The notes beneath the pieces are model-generated. The model worked only from the letters and a program-made list of their open reading frames with translations, made no database searches and was not told the DNA's origin. This document shows, piece by piece, positions 7,880-15,380 of a DNA stretch of 64,000 nucleotides; position 1 is the stretch's first letter, and the number at the start of each line of letters is the position of its first letter. This DNA is from Xanthomonas sp. AM6 (GTDB lineage: Bacteria > Pseudomonadota > Gammaproteobacteria > Xanthomonadales > Xanthomonadaceae), in assembly GCF_025665335.1 (NCBI RefSeq), contig NZ_CP106869.1:1514501-1578500 (forward strand), in the 5' to 3' direction. The translations under genes were made by a program, and so were the position numbers.

Positions 7880-8587
7880 TTACCGGGTTCCGGGTCTCGG
7901 GTCGCGCGCCCCGAACAGTGCCGTCCCCACCCGCACCATCGTCGCGCCCTCGGCGATGGCCAGCGCGAAGTCGCCGCTCATGCCCATCGACAAGGTGTCG
8001 GCGCCCGGATGACGCGCATTCAGGCCGTCGAGCAGGGCGCGCATGCGCCGGAACGCGGTGCGCCGCAGCGCGTCTTCGGGAAACGGCGCCGGGATCGCCA
8101 TCAGCCCGCGCAGGCGCAGCGTCGGCTGCGCGGCGATGGCCGCGGCCAGCGCGTCCACGTCGCCGGGCGCGCAGCCGTGCTTGCTGGTCTCGTCGTCGAT
8201 GTTGACCTGGATCAACACGTTCAGCGGCGGCCGCTGCGCCGGGCGGTGCCTGGCCAGCGCGTCGACCAGCTTGGGCCGGTCCACCGTCTGCACCCAGTCG
8301 AACAGTACCGCGGCCTGTTCGGCCTTGTTCGACTGCAGGTGGCCGATCAGATGCCATTCCAGCGCCAGCGCCTGCAGTTCGGCGATCTTGCTCGCCGCTT
8401 CCTGCACGTAGTTCTCGCCGAAGGCGCGCTGTCCCTGCGCGGCCAGGGCCGCGATCGCCGCGGCCGGCTGGGTCTTGGACACGGCCAGCAGGCGGGCGTC
8501 GGGCCGCTGCGCGGACGCCGCGGCGCGGGCCATGTCCAGCTGGATCTGCTGCAGGGGAGAGGGGGGCACGGGCGGCGCTTCTGGCAA
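7880..8587 (-). CDS. yggS: YggS/PLPBP family PLP homeostasis protein
   Basis: A 235-residue single-domain fold-type III PLP-binding protein. LLAVSKTQPAAAI carries the PLP lysine; AFGENYVQEA, EWHLIGHLQSNK and LSMGMSGDF are the family signatures. It buffers pyridoxal phosphate and affects amino-acid metabolism without a known catalytic reaction. The TTG start at 8587 gives about 32 residues before the first strand; GTG or ATG starts slightly downstream are possible. The last residues (DPRPGTR) come from an intergenic-type repeat. It is divergent from pilT with 70 bases between. Confidence 0.9.
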   Translation of the reverse strand: MPEAPPVPPSPLQQIQLDMARAAASAQRPDARLLAVSKTQPAAAIAALAAQGQRAFGENYVQEAASKIAELQALALEWHLIGHLQSNKAEQAAVLFDWVQTVDRPKLVDALARHRPAQRPPLNVLIQVNIDDETSKHGCAPGDVDALAAAIAAQPTLRLRGLMAIPAPFPEDALRRTAFRRMRALLDGLNARHPGADTLSMGMSGDFALAIAEGATMVRVGTALFGARDPRPGTR

Positions 8588-8600
8588 CGGGGAAGGGCGC

Positions 8601-8606
8601 TATACT
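8601..8606 (+). promoter_or_regulatory. Possible -10 element for pilT
   Basis: TATACT, close to the sigma-70 -10 consensus, lies 52 bases before the pilT ATG in the short divergent yggS-pilT region. No good -35 is seen 17 bases upstream. Confidence 0.35.
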
Positions 8607-8657
8607 GCCGTCCGGGGAATCATCCTTCCAGTCGCAGCCCAAGGGGAAAAGCAGCGT

Positions 8658-9695
8658 ATGGATATCGCTGAACTATTGGCGTTCTCGGTCAAGAACAAGG
8701 CGTCCGACCTGCACCTGTCCGCCGGCCTGCCGCCGATGATCCGGGTCGATGGCGACGTGCGCCGCATCAACATCCCGGCGCTGGACCACAAGCAGGTGCA
8801 CGCGCTGGTGTACGACATCATGTCGGACAAGCAGCGCCGCGACTACGAAGAGTTCCTGGAAGTGGACTTCTCGTTCGAGATTCCCAGCCTGGCGCGCTTT
8901 CGCGTCAACGCGTTCAACCAGAACCGCGGCGCCGGCGCGGTGTTCCGCACGATTCCCTCGGAAGTGCTGACCCTGGAAGACCTGGGCTGCCCGCCGATCT
9001 TCCGCCAGCTGATCGACCAGCCGCAGGGCCTGATCCTGGTCACCGGGCCGACCGGCTCGGGCAAGTCGACCACGCTGGCCGGCATGATCGACTACATCAA
9101 CAAGAACGAATACGGCCACATCCTCACCGTCGAGGATCCGATCGAATTCGTGCACACCTCGCAGAAGTGCCTGATCAACCAGCGCGAGGTGCACCGCGAC
9201 ACGCACGGCTTCAACGAGGCGCTGCGCTCGGCGCTGCGCGAGGACCCGGACATCATCCTGGTCGGCGAGTTGCGCGACCTGGAAACCATCCGCCTGGCGC
9301 TGACCGCCGCGGAAACCGGCCACCTGGTGTTCGGCACCCTGCACACCAGCTCGGCGGCCAAGACCATCGACCGCATCATCGACGTGTTCCCGGCCGGCGA
9401 GAAGCCGATGGTGCGCTCGATGCTGTCCGAATCGCTGCGCGCGGTGATCTCGCAGGCGCTGCTGAAGAAGGTCGGCGGCGGCCGCACCGCGGCATGGGAG
9501 ATCATGGTCGGCACCCCGGCGATCCGCAACCTGATCCGCGAGGACAAGGTGGCGCAGATGTACTCGGCGATCCAGACCGGCCAGCAGACCGGCATGCAGA
9601 CCCTGGACCAGCACCTGCAGGACCTGGTCAAGCGCAGCCTGATCACCCGCAATCAGGCGCGCGAGTACGCCAAGGACAAGCGCGTGTTCGAGTAG
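8658..9695 (+). CDS. pilT: Type IV pilus retraction ATPase PilT
   Basis: A 345-residue cytoplasmic secretion-type ATPase that powers pilus retraction for twitching motility. An N-terminal PAS-like domain begins MDIAELLAFSVKNKASDLHLS. The core has Walker A GPTGSGKST, Asp box residues around VEDPIEF, Walker B ILVGELRDLETI and the His box TGHLVFGTLHTSSA. The conserved PilT C-terminal AIRNLIRE helix is also present. AAGGGGA lies about ten bases before the ATG. It is followed by pilU, as in Pseudomonas aeruginosa. Confidence 0.97.
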   Translation: MDIAELLAFSVKNKASDLHLSAGLPPMIRVDGDVRRINIPALDHKQVHALVYDIMSDKQRRDYEEFLEVDFSFEIPSLARFRVNAFNQNRGAGAVFRTIPSEVLTLEDLGCPPIFRQLIDQPQGLILVTGPTGSGKSTTLAGMIDYINKNEYGHILTVEDPIEFVHTSQKCLINQREVHRDTHGFNEALRSALREDPDIILVGELRDLETIRLALTAAETGHLVFGTLHTSSAAKTIDRIIDVFPAGEKPMVRSMLSESLRAVISQALLKKVGGGRTAAWEIMVGTPAIRNLIREDKVAQMYSAIQTGQQTGMQTLDQHLQDLVKRSLITRNQAREYAKDKRVFE

Positions 9696-9697
9696 CC

Positions 9698-9788
9698 GGG
9701 ATTGGGGATTCGGGATTGGGGATTCGCGACGGCGGGTTTCCGGTCCGGACCCCGCTCTAGCGAATCCCGAATCTCCATCCCGAATCCC
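9698..9788. repeat. Inverted GGGATTCGGGATT repeat between pilT and pilU
   Basis: The left arm (9698-9727) has three units of GGGATT(C/G)GG; the right arm (9760-9788) is the opposite orientation, GCGAATCCCGAATCTCC then ATCCCGAATCCC. Together they could fold into a long hairpin filling nearly the whole gap between the two genes. It belongs to the same family as the elements at 47239-47563 and 50029-50107. Confidence 0.75.
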
Positions 9789-9807
9789 TGCTCCGAAGGA
9801 GCCCGCC

Positions 9808-10938
9808 ATGAGCACCATCGACTTCACCTCGTTCCTGAAACTGATGGCGCACCAGAAGGCGTCGGACCTGTTCATCACCTCGGGGATGCCGCCGGCGATC
9901 AAGGTGCACGGCAAGATCACCCCGATCACGCAGACGCCGCTGACCTCGCAGCAGAGCCGCGACCTGGTGCTGAACGTGATGACCCCGGCGCAGCGCGAGG
10001 AGTTCGAGAAGACCCACGAGTGCAACTTCGCCATCGGCGTGGCCGGGGTGGGGCGCTTCCGCGTCAGCTGCTTCTACCAGCGCAACCAGGTCGGCATGGT
10101 GCTGCGCCGGATCGAGACGCGCATCCCCACCGTCGACGAACTGAACCTGCCGCCGGTGATCAAGACCCTGGCGATGACCAAGCGCGGCATCATCATCTTC
10201 GTCGGCGCCACCGGCACCGGCAAGTCGACCTCGCTGGCGGCGATGATCGGCTACCGCAACCAGAATTCCACCGGCCACATCATCACCATCGAGGACCCGA
10301 TCGAATTCGTGCACAAGCACGAGGGCTGCATCATCACCCAGCGCGAGGTCGGCATCGATACCGACAGCTGGGAGAACGCGCTGAAGAACACCCTGCGCCA
10401 GGCGCCGGACGTGATCATGATCGGCGAGGTGCGCACCCGCGAGGGCATGGACCACGCGATCTCCTTCGCCGAGACCGGCCACCTGGTGCTGTGCACGCTG
10501 CACGCCAACAACGCCAACCAGGCGATGGACCGCATCATCAACTTCTTCCCCGAGGACCGCCGCGGCCAGCTGCTGATGGACCTGTCGCTGAACCTGCGCG
10601 GCGTGGTCGCGCAGCAGCTGATCCCCACGCCCGACGGCAAGGGCCGCCGCGTGGCGATGGAGATCATGCTCGGCACGCCGCTGGTGCAGGACTACATCCG
10701 CGAGGGCGAGATCCACAAGCTCAAGGACGTGATGAAGGAATCCACCAACCTGGGCATGAAGACCTTCGACCAGAGCCTGTTCGAGCTGTACCAGGCCGGC
10801 GAGATCAGCTACGAGGACGCGCTGCGCCACGCCGACTCGCAGAACGAGGTGCGCCTGCGCATCAAGCTGGCCCAGGGCGGCGACGCCAAGACCCTGGCCC
10901 AGGGCATGGACGGGGTGGAGATCGCGGAGGTGCGCTGA
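9808..10938 (+). CDS. pilU: Type IV pilus retraction ATPase PilU
   Basis: A 376-residue PilT paralogue, accessory retraction ATPase for type IV pili. Walker A GATGTGKST, the Asp box IEDPIEFVHKH, Walker B IMIGEVRTREGM and the His box TGHLVLCTLHANNA are intact. The extended C-terminal tail rich in charged residues (after EISYEDALRHAD) separates PilU from PilT. AAGGAG lies seven bases before the ATG. A repeat-derived hairpin separates it from pilT; a terminator-like hairpin follows it. Confidence 0.96.
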   Translation: MSTIDFTSFLKLMAHQKASDLFITSGMPPAIKVHGKITPITQTPLTSQQSRDLVLNVMTPAQREEFEKTHECNFAIGVAGVGRFRVSCFYQRNQVGMVLRRIETRIPTVDELNLPPVIKTLAMTKRGIIIFVGATGTGKSTSLAAMIGYRNQNSTGHIITIEDPIEFVHKHEGCIITQREVGIDTDSWENALKNTLRQAPDVIMIGEVRTREGMDHAISFAETGHLVLCTLHANNANQAMDRIINFFPEDRRGQLLMDLSLNLRGVVAQQLIPTPDGKGRRVAMEIMLGTPLVQDYIREGEIHKLKDVMKESTNLGMKTFDQSLFELYQAGEISYEDALRHADSQNEVRLRIKLAQGGDAKTLAQGMDGVEIAEVR

Positions 10939-10990
10939 GCCGGCCCGGGCAGCGATCGCAGGGCGCAGGGCAAGATGAGGGGAATCAACG

Positions 10991-11031
10991 CGGCACCGGT
11001 TGTCTCCCGTCCGTCCACCGGTGCCGTGTTT
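10991..11031 (+). terminator. Candidate terminator after pilU
   Basis: A 10-base stem, CGGCACCGGT and ACCGGTGCCG, with a 16-base loop, followed by TGTTT. It sits 52 bases downstream of the pilU stop and ahead of the beta-propeller gene. Confidence 0.55.
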
Positions 11032-11089
11032 CCAGGCAAACGCTCGCCGGAGTCCGTCGAGGACTCTTCAACCGAAGAGGGAAGTCCGC

Positions 11090-12352
11090 GTGAACGACGT
11101 GCCTGAGGTGCTCTGGTCGACGCAGCCGCATGCCGGCTATTACATCAATTCGGTGGCGGTGTCCGGCGATGGCGACGTCGTCGCCGCCGGCACCTTCTTC
11201 CACGACTACGGCGGCGCGTCGCAGATCGCCGGGCTGGACGCCGTACCCGTCGAACAGCGCAAGATCTTCGAACGCGTGGCGCCTGCCGCCACGCGCAGCG
11301 ACGTGCGCGGCAACCAGGACGGGCGCTTCGGCACCTACGTCTGGGATCGCGCCGGCAAGCCGCTGCTGGCGGAGGAATTCGACGGTTGGCAGGGCGTGTA
11401 CTGGGTCGATGTCGCGGCGGACGGCGGCACCGTGGCGAGCTGCGGCTGGAAGAGCCAGGATCCGTATGCGGGCTTCATCGGTGCCTGGGCGATCCCGGGC
11501 GGCGAGGCGCTGCTGTCGTTCGCGCTTCCCGGCCGCGGCAACATGGTCGCGCTGGATGGCCGCGGGCTGACCCTGCTGGCCGGTGCCGAGCAAGGCTATC
11601 TGTTCTGCCGCGACGGCGGCGCGGCCTTCGCCGCGCCTGTGTGCATCGCGCTGAGCGCCGCGGGCGACACCGTCGTCGCCACGGCCATCGCCGCCGACGG
11701 CGCCACCGGGCTGATGGCCAGCTATCACGGCGAGATCATCCTGTTCTCGATCGCGTCCGGACAACCGGCGGCCCTGGCGCGCTGGCAGCTGCCCAATGGC
11801 GCCTACACCCATGCCGCGGCGCTGTCCGGCGATGGGCGCAGGGCCTATGCCGGCGCCAGCGACGGCACGCTGTACGCCTTCGACGTGGCCGCGTTCCAGG
11901 GCACGCCCGCGCCGGCCTGGAGCGCGGCGGTCCCCGGTGGCGCGCAGACCATCTACGGGCTGGCCTGCGATGGCGCCGGAGACAAGGTCGCCATCGCCGG
12001 CAACCTCGCGCAGGGCGGCATCGTCGCCGTGTTCGCCGATGCCGGGAGCCAGGCGCAGCTGCAGTGGACGTCGCCCAGCCAGCACTCGCCCAACTGCCTG
12101 GCGTTCGACCCCGGCGGGCGCTGGTTGGGGCTGGCCGACGGCCACCCCGACGGCACGCCTGGCGGGTTCACCCTGTGGGATGCGCGCGACGGCACCGAGC
12201 AATGGAACTGGGCCGCGGGCAACATGAGCTGGCCGATCCGCCTGTGCGGCGACGCGTCGGTGGTGGTGGGCGGCAGCGACGACAGCACGGTCACCGCGTT
12301 CGTCGGCCCCGGTGCCGCTCGCGTCCGCGACCGGCAGGAGGCGGATGGATGA
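11090..12352 (+). CDS. WD40/PQQ-like beta-propeller protein
   Basis: A 420-residue protein of repeated four-strand blades, recognised by recurring patterns such as VAVSGDGDVVAAGTF, VDVAADGGTVASCGW, AALSGDGRRAYAGASDGTLYAFD and LAFDPGGRWLGLADG. No signal peptide or TM segment is seen, so it is likely cytoplasmic. The GTG start was chosen because AAGAGGGAAG lies nine bases upstream; the open frame upstream of it is not protein-like. Its stop overlaps the ATG of the MASE1-GGDEF gene (ATGA). The two are therefore translationally coupled and the propeller may be a sensor or partner for that cyclase. Exact ligand unknown. Confidence 0.75.
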   Translation: MNDVPEVLWSTQPHAGYYINSVAVSGDGDVVAAGTFFHDYGGASQIAGLDAVPVEQRKIFERVAPAATRSDVRGNQDGRFGTYVWDRAGKPLLAEEFDGWQGVYWVDVAADGGTVASCGWKSQDPYAGFIGAWAIPGGEALLSFALPGRGNMVALDGRGLTLLAGAEQGYLFCRDGGAAFAAPVCIALSAAGDTVVATAIAADGATGLMASYHGEIILFSIASGQPAALARWQLPNGAYTHAAALSGDGRRAYAGASDGTLYAFDVAAFQGTPAPAWSAAVPGGAQTIYGLACDGAGDKVAIAGNLAQGGIVAVFADAGSQAQLQWTSPSQHSPNCLAFDPGGRWLGLADGHPDGTPGGFTLWDARDGTEQWNWAAGNMSWPIRLCGDASVVVGGSDDSTVTAFVGPGAARVRDRQEADG

Positions 12353-13848
12353 CAGGCTGGGACGCCGAGGCGCCGTTCCGCACGCCCGCTGCGGCGCCGC
12401 GCCGTCCCGGCGCGTTGCTGGTGCTGTCGGCGGTGCTGGTGGCGGCGTGGCTGGCGGGCTTCGAGTTGGCGCGGGTCCTGGGATATCAGGCGCATGCGAG
12501 CCTGTGGTTCCCGCCGGTGGCGGTGACGCTGGCCGCCTTCATGGTGCTGGGCTGGCGCGCCGCACCGGCGATCGCCATCGCCTGCGTGCTGGCCACGCTG
12601 CTCAGCTTCTATCGCACGGGCGACCACACGGCCGTCCCCGATCGGGCGGTCCTGGGCTACGCGCTGCTGTTCACCGCGCAACAGTTCTGCATCTGGGGCG
12701 GCCTGGCCTGGCTGCTGCGCCGGGTCGGCCGGGGCATGTCCTCGACCAGCCTGCCGCGCGCGGTCACCTACTTCATCCTGGGCGGCGGCGTGGCGTCGCT
12801 GCTGTCCGCCTGCCTGGGCGGCGCGGGGCTGGTGGTCACCGGCGCCATCGACCTGCCGACCATGTTCGCCCAGTCGATCCCATGGGCGATCGGCGACTAC
12901 GCCGGTCTGCTGGCGCTCGGGCCGTTGGCGATCCTCGCGGTGCTGCGTCTGGCCGAGTCCCTGCGGATCGCGCCGCGGCCCGGCATCCCGCGCTTGTCGG
13001 GGATGATCGCGCCGAGCGGAAGCACCTCGGGCTATCTGGTCAAGCTCGCGCTGCTGCTCGGCGTCACCCTGGTGGTGCTGTGGCTCGCGGCCGCGTTGCC
13101 GCGGCAGCCGGCGGTGGTCTTCGCGTTGTTCGTGGTGGTGGTGATCCAGTTGTGGATCGTGCATACCCACGGGATGCTGCAGGCGCTGGCGGCGATCGCC
13201 GCCTTCAGCCTGCTGATCGCCCTGGCCACGCCGCTGCTGCGGCTCCAGGCGCAGGCGCTGGCGCTGCAGTTCGCCATGATCAGCCTGGCGGCGAACAGCT
13301 ACTTCGGCCTGGCCGTCCCCGGGCTCTACGCCGACAACACGCGGCTGCGCCGCGCGCTGGTGCGCGATCCCGTGACCGGGGCGCTGTCGCGGACCGGCTT
13401 CCTGGAGCAGGTCCTCAACGATCTGCAACTGGCCGCGCACGGCCCCCGTCCGTTGGCGGTGATCGTCGCCGACATGGACAACCTCAAGGCGATCAACGAC
13501 CAGTTCGGACACGCCGCCGGCGATGCCGCCCTGCGCGCCTTCGTCAGGCGCTGCCGGAGCTGCCTGCGGCCGGGCCAGTTGCTGGGGCGCCGGGGAGGCG
13601 ACGAGTTCGCGCTGTACCTGCCGCTGACCACGCCGGAGCGCGCGCGCGGGCTGATCGATGCGCTGCGCGCGACGCTTGCCAAGCCCGGCGAGGACGACGG
13701 GTTCGCGACCGCGCTGTCGGCCAGTTTCGGCCTGGCCCTGTGCAACCGGCGGGATCTGGACGCGGAGGCGCTGGAGGAGCTGCTCGAACGCGCCGACGCG
13801 GCGATGTACGCGGACAAGCGGCAGCACCGCGCCGTGGCCGTTCGCTGA
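12349..13848 (+). CDS. MASE1 domain diguanylate cyclase
   Basis: A 499-residue inner-membrane protein. About eight N-terminal hydrophobic segments (residues 20-320) with ASLWFPPVAVTLAAF resemble the MASE1 sensor domain. A C-terminal GGDEF domain follows (RDPVTGALSRTGFLEQ, DMDNLKAINDQFGHAAGD, GGDEF at 416-420). The active-site motif is intact, so it should make cyclic di-GMP from GTP. The usual inhibitory RxxD site is replaced by RPGQ, suggesting weak product inhibition. It is coupled to the upstream propeller gene. Confidence 0.9.
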   Translation: MTGWDAEAPFRTPAAAPRRPGALLVLSAVLVAAWLAGFELARVLGYQAHASLWFPPVAVTLAAFMVLGWRAAPAIAIACVLATLLSFYRTGDHTAVPDRAVLGYALLFTAQQFCIWGGLAWLLRRVGRGMSSTSLPRAVTYFILGGGVASLLSACLGGAGLVVTGAIDLPTMFAQSIPWAIGDYAGLLALGPLAILAVLRLAESLRIAPRPGIPRLSGMIAPSGSTSGYLVKLALLLGVTLVVLWLAAALPRQPAVVFALFVVVVIQLWIVHTHGMLQALAAIAAFSLLIALATPLLRLQAQALALQFAMISLAANSYFGLAVPGLYADNTRLRRALVRDPVTGALSRTGFLEQVLNDLQLAAHGPRPLAVIVADMDNLKAINDQFGHAAGDAALRAFVRRCRSCLRPGQLLGRRGGDEFALYLPLTTPERARGLIDALRATLAKPGEDDGFATALSASFGLALCNRRDLDAEALEELLERADAAMYADKRQHRAVAVR

Positions 13849-14185
13849 TCGAGGTCGACACGCCGCGCCCGGCCCGGCTCAAGCAGGCGCGCAGCCCGCC
13901 GCGCACCGCGGCGGAGCGGTTCAGCGCCTGGACCTGGGGGGGCTGGAGGTCGCCGGGCCGGTGGCGCTGCCGGGGCTGATCGCGATGGCGAGGGCGGTCA
14001 CCGTCGCACTTCCCATCGAGGTCGACCTGCCGAACTGATCGGCCGGCGCTGCGCGGCTGGGTTCCGGGGCGGTGGTCTGCGCCGTTGCGGGGCGCGGGCA
14101 CGGGATCGAGAGAAAACATCGAAGTTTCATATGCAACTCCCCCGAGGCTGGTGTCTAATACCGCCCCCCACGCCGTGTCCTTCCC
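13849..14185. other. Intergenic region before the YitT gene
   Basis: These 337 bases separate two plus-strand genes. The only coding candidate is a small minus-strand ORF at 13921-14130, annotated separately. Positions 14112-14135 are locally AT-rich. No terminator with a T tract was recognised after the cyclase gene. Confidence 0.4.
13921..14130 (-). CDS. Small Ser/Thr/Ala-rich hypothetical protein
   Basis: A 69-codon ORF beginning MKLRCFLSIPCPRPATAQ and ending in a Ser/Thr/Ala/Gly-rich tail (STSMGSATVTALAIAISPGS). Support for a real gene: a strong GGGGGAG six bases before the ATG, AT-rich first codons, and about 90% G or C at third positions in the tail. The N-terminus looks like a short or damaged signal peptide (basic start, then ATAQ). 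No family is recognised. It is divergent from the YitT gene. It could be a small secreted peptide, a decayed gene or a chance ORF. Confidence 0.35.
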   Translation of the reverse strand: MKLRCFLSIPCPRPATAQTTAPEPSRAAPADQFGRSTSMGSATVTALAIAISPGSATGPATSSPPRSRR

Positions 14186-14902
14186 GTGAGCCTCCCCGAT
14201 TCCGATCTGCGTCCGGACCTGGACCCGTTGCCCGACGACGGCACCGTCGTCACCGCCGGGCCGCTGACGCCGCCGGCGGATTCGGCCGGCACCGCGCAGG
14301 ACGCGCAGGCGCTGCGCCACAGTGTGGCCGAGGACGTGCAGGGCATGCTGCTGGCGACGCTGGTGGCTTCGCTGGGCCTGGCGGTGTTCGCCAAGGGCGG
14401 GCTGATGATCGGCGGCATGGCCGGGGTGGCGTTCCTGCTGCACTACGCGTTGGACTGGAATTTCGGGCTGATGTTCGTGCTGGTGAACCTGCCGTTCTAC
14501 TGGTTGTCGGTGCGGCGCATGGGCTGGGAATTCACCCTGAAGACCTTCGTCGCGGTCGCCGCCTGCGGCGTGCTGACCGACCTGCTGCCGCGCTGGGCGC
14601 AGTACTCGGCGATGACGCCGCTGTATTCGGCGCTGGTTGGCGGCGCGCTGGTCGGGCTGGCGATCCTGTTCTTCATCCGCCACCGCGCCAGCCTCGGCGG
14701 GGTCGGCATCCTGGCGGTCTACCTGCAGCGCAGCCGCGGCTGGAGCGCGGGCAAGGTGCAGATGGGTTTCGACGGGGCGCTGATGCTGATCGCGTTCTTC
14801 GTGCTGGCGCCGCAGCAGGTGCTGTATTCGGCGATCGGCGCGGTGGTGCTGAGCCTGGTGCTGATGTTCAACCACCGCTCCGGGCGCTACATGGGCGTGT
14901 GA
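14186..14902 (+). CDS. YitT family membrane protein
   Basis: A 238-residue protein with a polar N-terminal tail of about 45 residues followed by five hydrophobic segments: LLATLVASLGLAVFAKGGL, MAGVAFLLHYAL, LMFVLVNLPFYWLS, LVGGALVGLAILFFI and IGAVVLSLVLMF. The GG(L/M)..G pattern and FGLMFVLVNLPFYWL match the YitT/DUF161 family, of unknown function and located in the inner membrane. GTG is used as start; no strong ribosome binding site is visible. It appears to be a single-gene unit. Confidence 0.8.
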   Translation: MSLPDSDLRPDLDPLPDDGTVVTAGPLTPPADSAGTAQDAQALRHSVAEDVQGMLLATLVASLGLAVFAKGGLMIGGMAGVAFLLHYALDWNFGLMFVLVNLPFYWLSVRRMGWEFTLKTFVAVAACGVLTDLLPRWAQYSAMTPLYSALVGGALVGLAILFFIRHRASLGGVGILAVYLQRSRGWSAGKVQMGFDGALMLIAFFVLAPQQVLYSAIGAVVLSLVLMFNHRSGRYMGV

Positions 14903-15380
14903 GCCATGGGCCGACGCGCCTGCGGCGCGTGCGGCGATGCGGATCGGCCCGGGTCGCGCGACGCGGGCCGATGCCGCGGTGCGACGTGGCGCGTAGCGCG
15001 CCGATCCTCCGCGCGTCTGGACGGGTGCGCGATCGGCCTCGTTTCATGATGCGCATCCACGCGTGGCGGCCGCGCGACGCCGCGGCGCGCGGCGTCCCAT
15101 GCGCAGGCATCGGCGCGGGTGGCAACTGTCTACGGGATCTCCCGCGTGTCTACGAAATGGCCTTGTCGGCACGATCGCCGGCGGCGCATGCTGGCTGCGC
15201 AGGCGAAGCAAAAACGCGCGATGACGTGACGCGATCCACGGGAGTCATCGTGCCTGCGATGGGGGAACCACTCTAGATTTCCAGCGCTTGCCGTTCCGGT
15301 ACGCGGCGCTGCCGCGCGGCTGCGCGAGGCGACGGAGCGTGGCGTTTTCAGCTGTCTTTCGAGCACCGAGGGAGAATGCG
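14903..15380. other. Intergenic region upstream of the quinoprotein operon
   Basis: No supported gene in 478 bases. A near-perfect 30-base palindrome (ATCGGCCCG ... CGGGCCGAT, 14943-14972) lies 40 bases after the YitT stop and could act as a transcript-end hairpin. The part nearest 15380 should hold the promoter of the haem-lipoprotein/LodA operon, but no convincing -35/-10 pair was seen. Confidence 0.4.
14943..14972. terminator. Palindromic hairpin after the YitT gene
   Basis: Outer arms ATCGGCCCG and CGGGCCGAT enclose the inner arms GTCGC and GCGAC, giving an almost continuous stem. No T tract follows, so it may protect the 3' end or need Rho for termination. Confidence 0.4.

Noticed and set aside
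13849-14038. Plus-strand ORF extending past the diguanylate cyclase.
   Set aside because: It is the out-of-frame shadow of the GGDEF end, and the minus strand in the same place has better coding signs.
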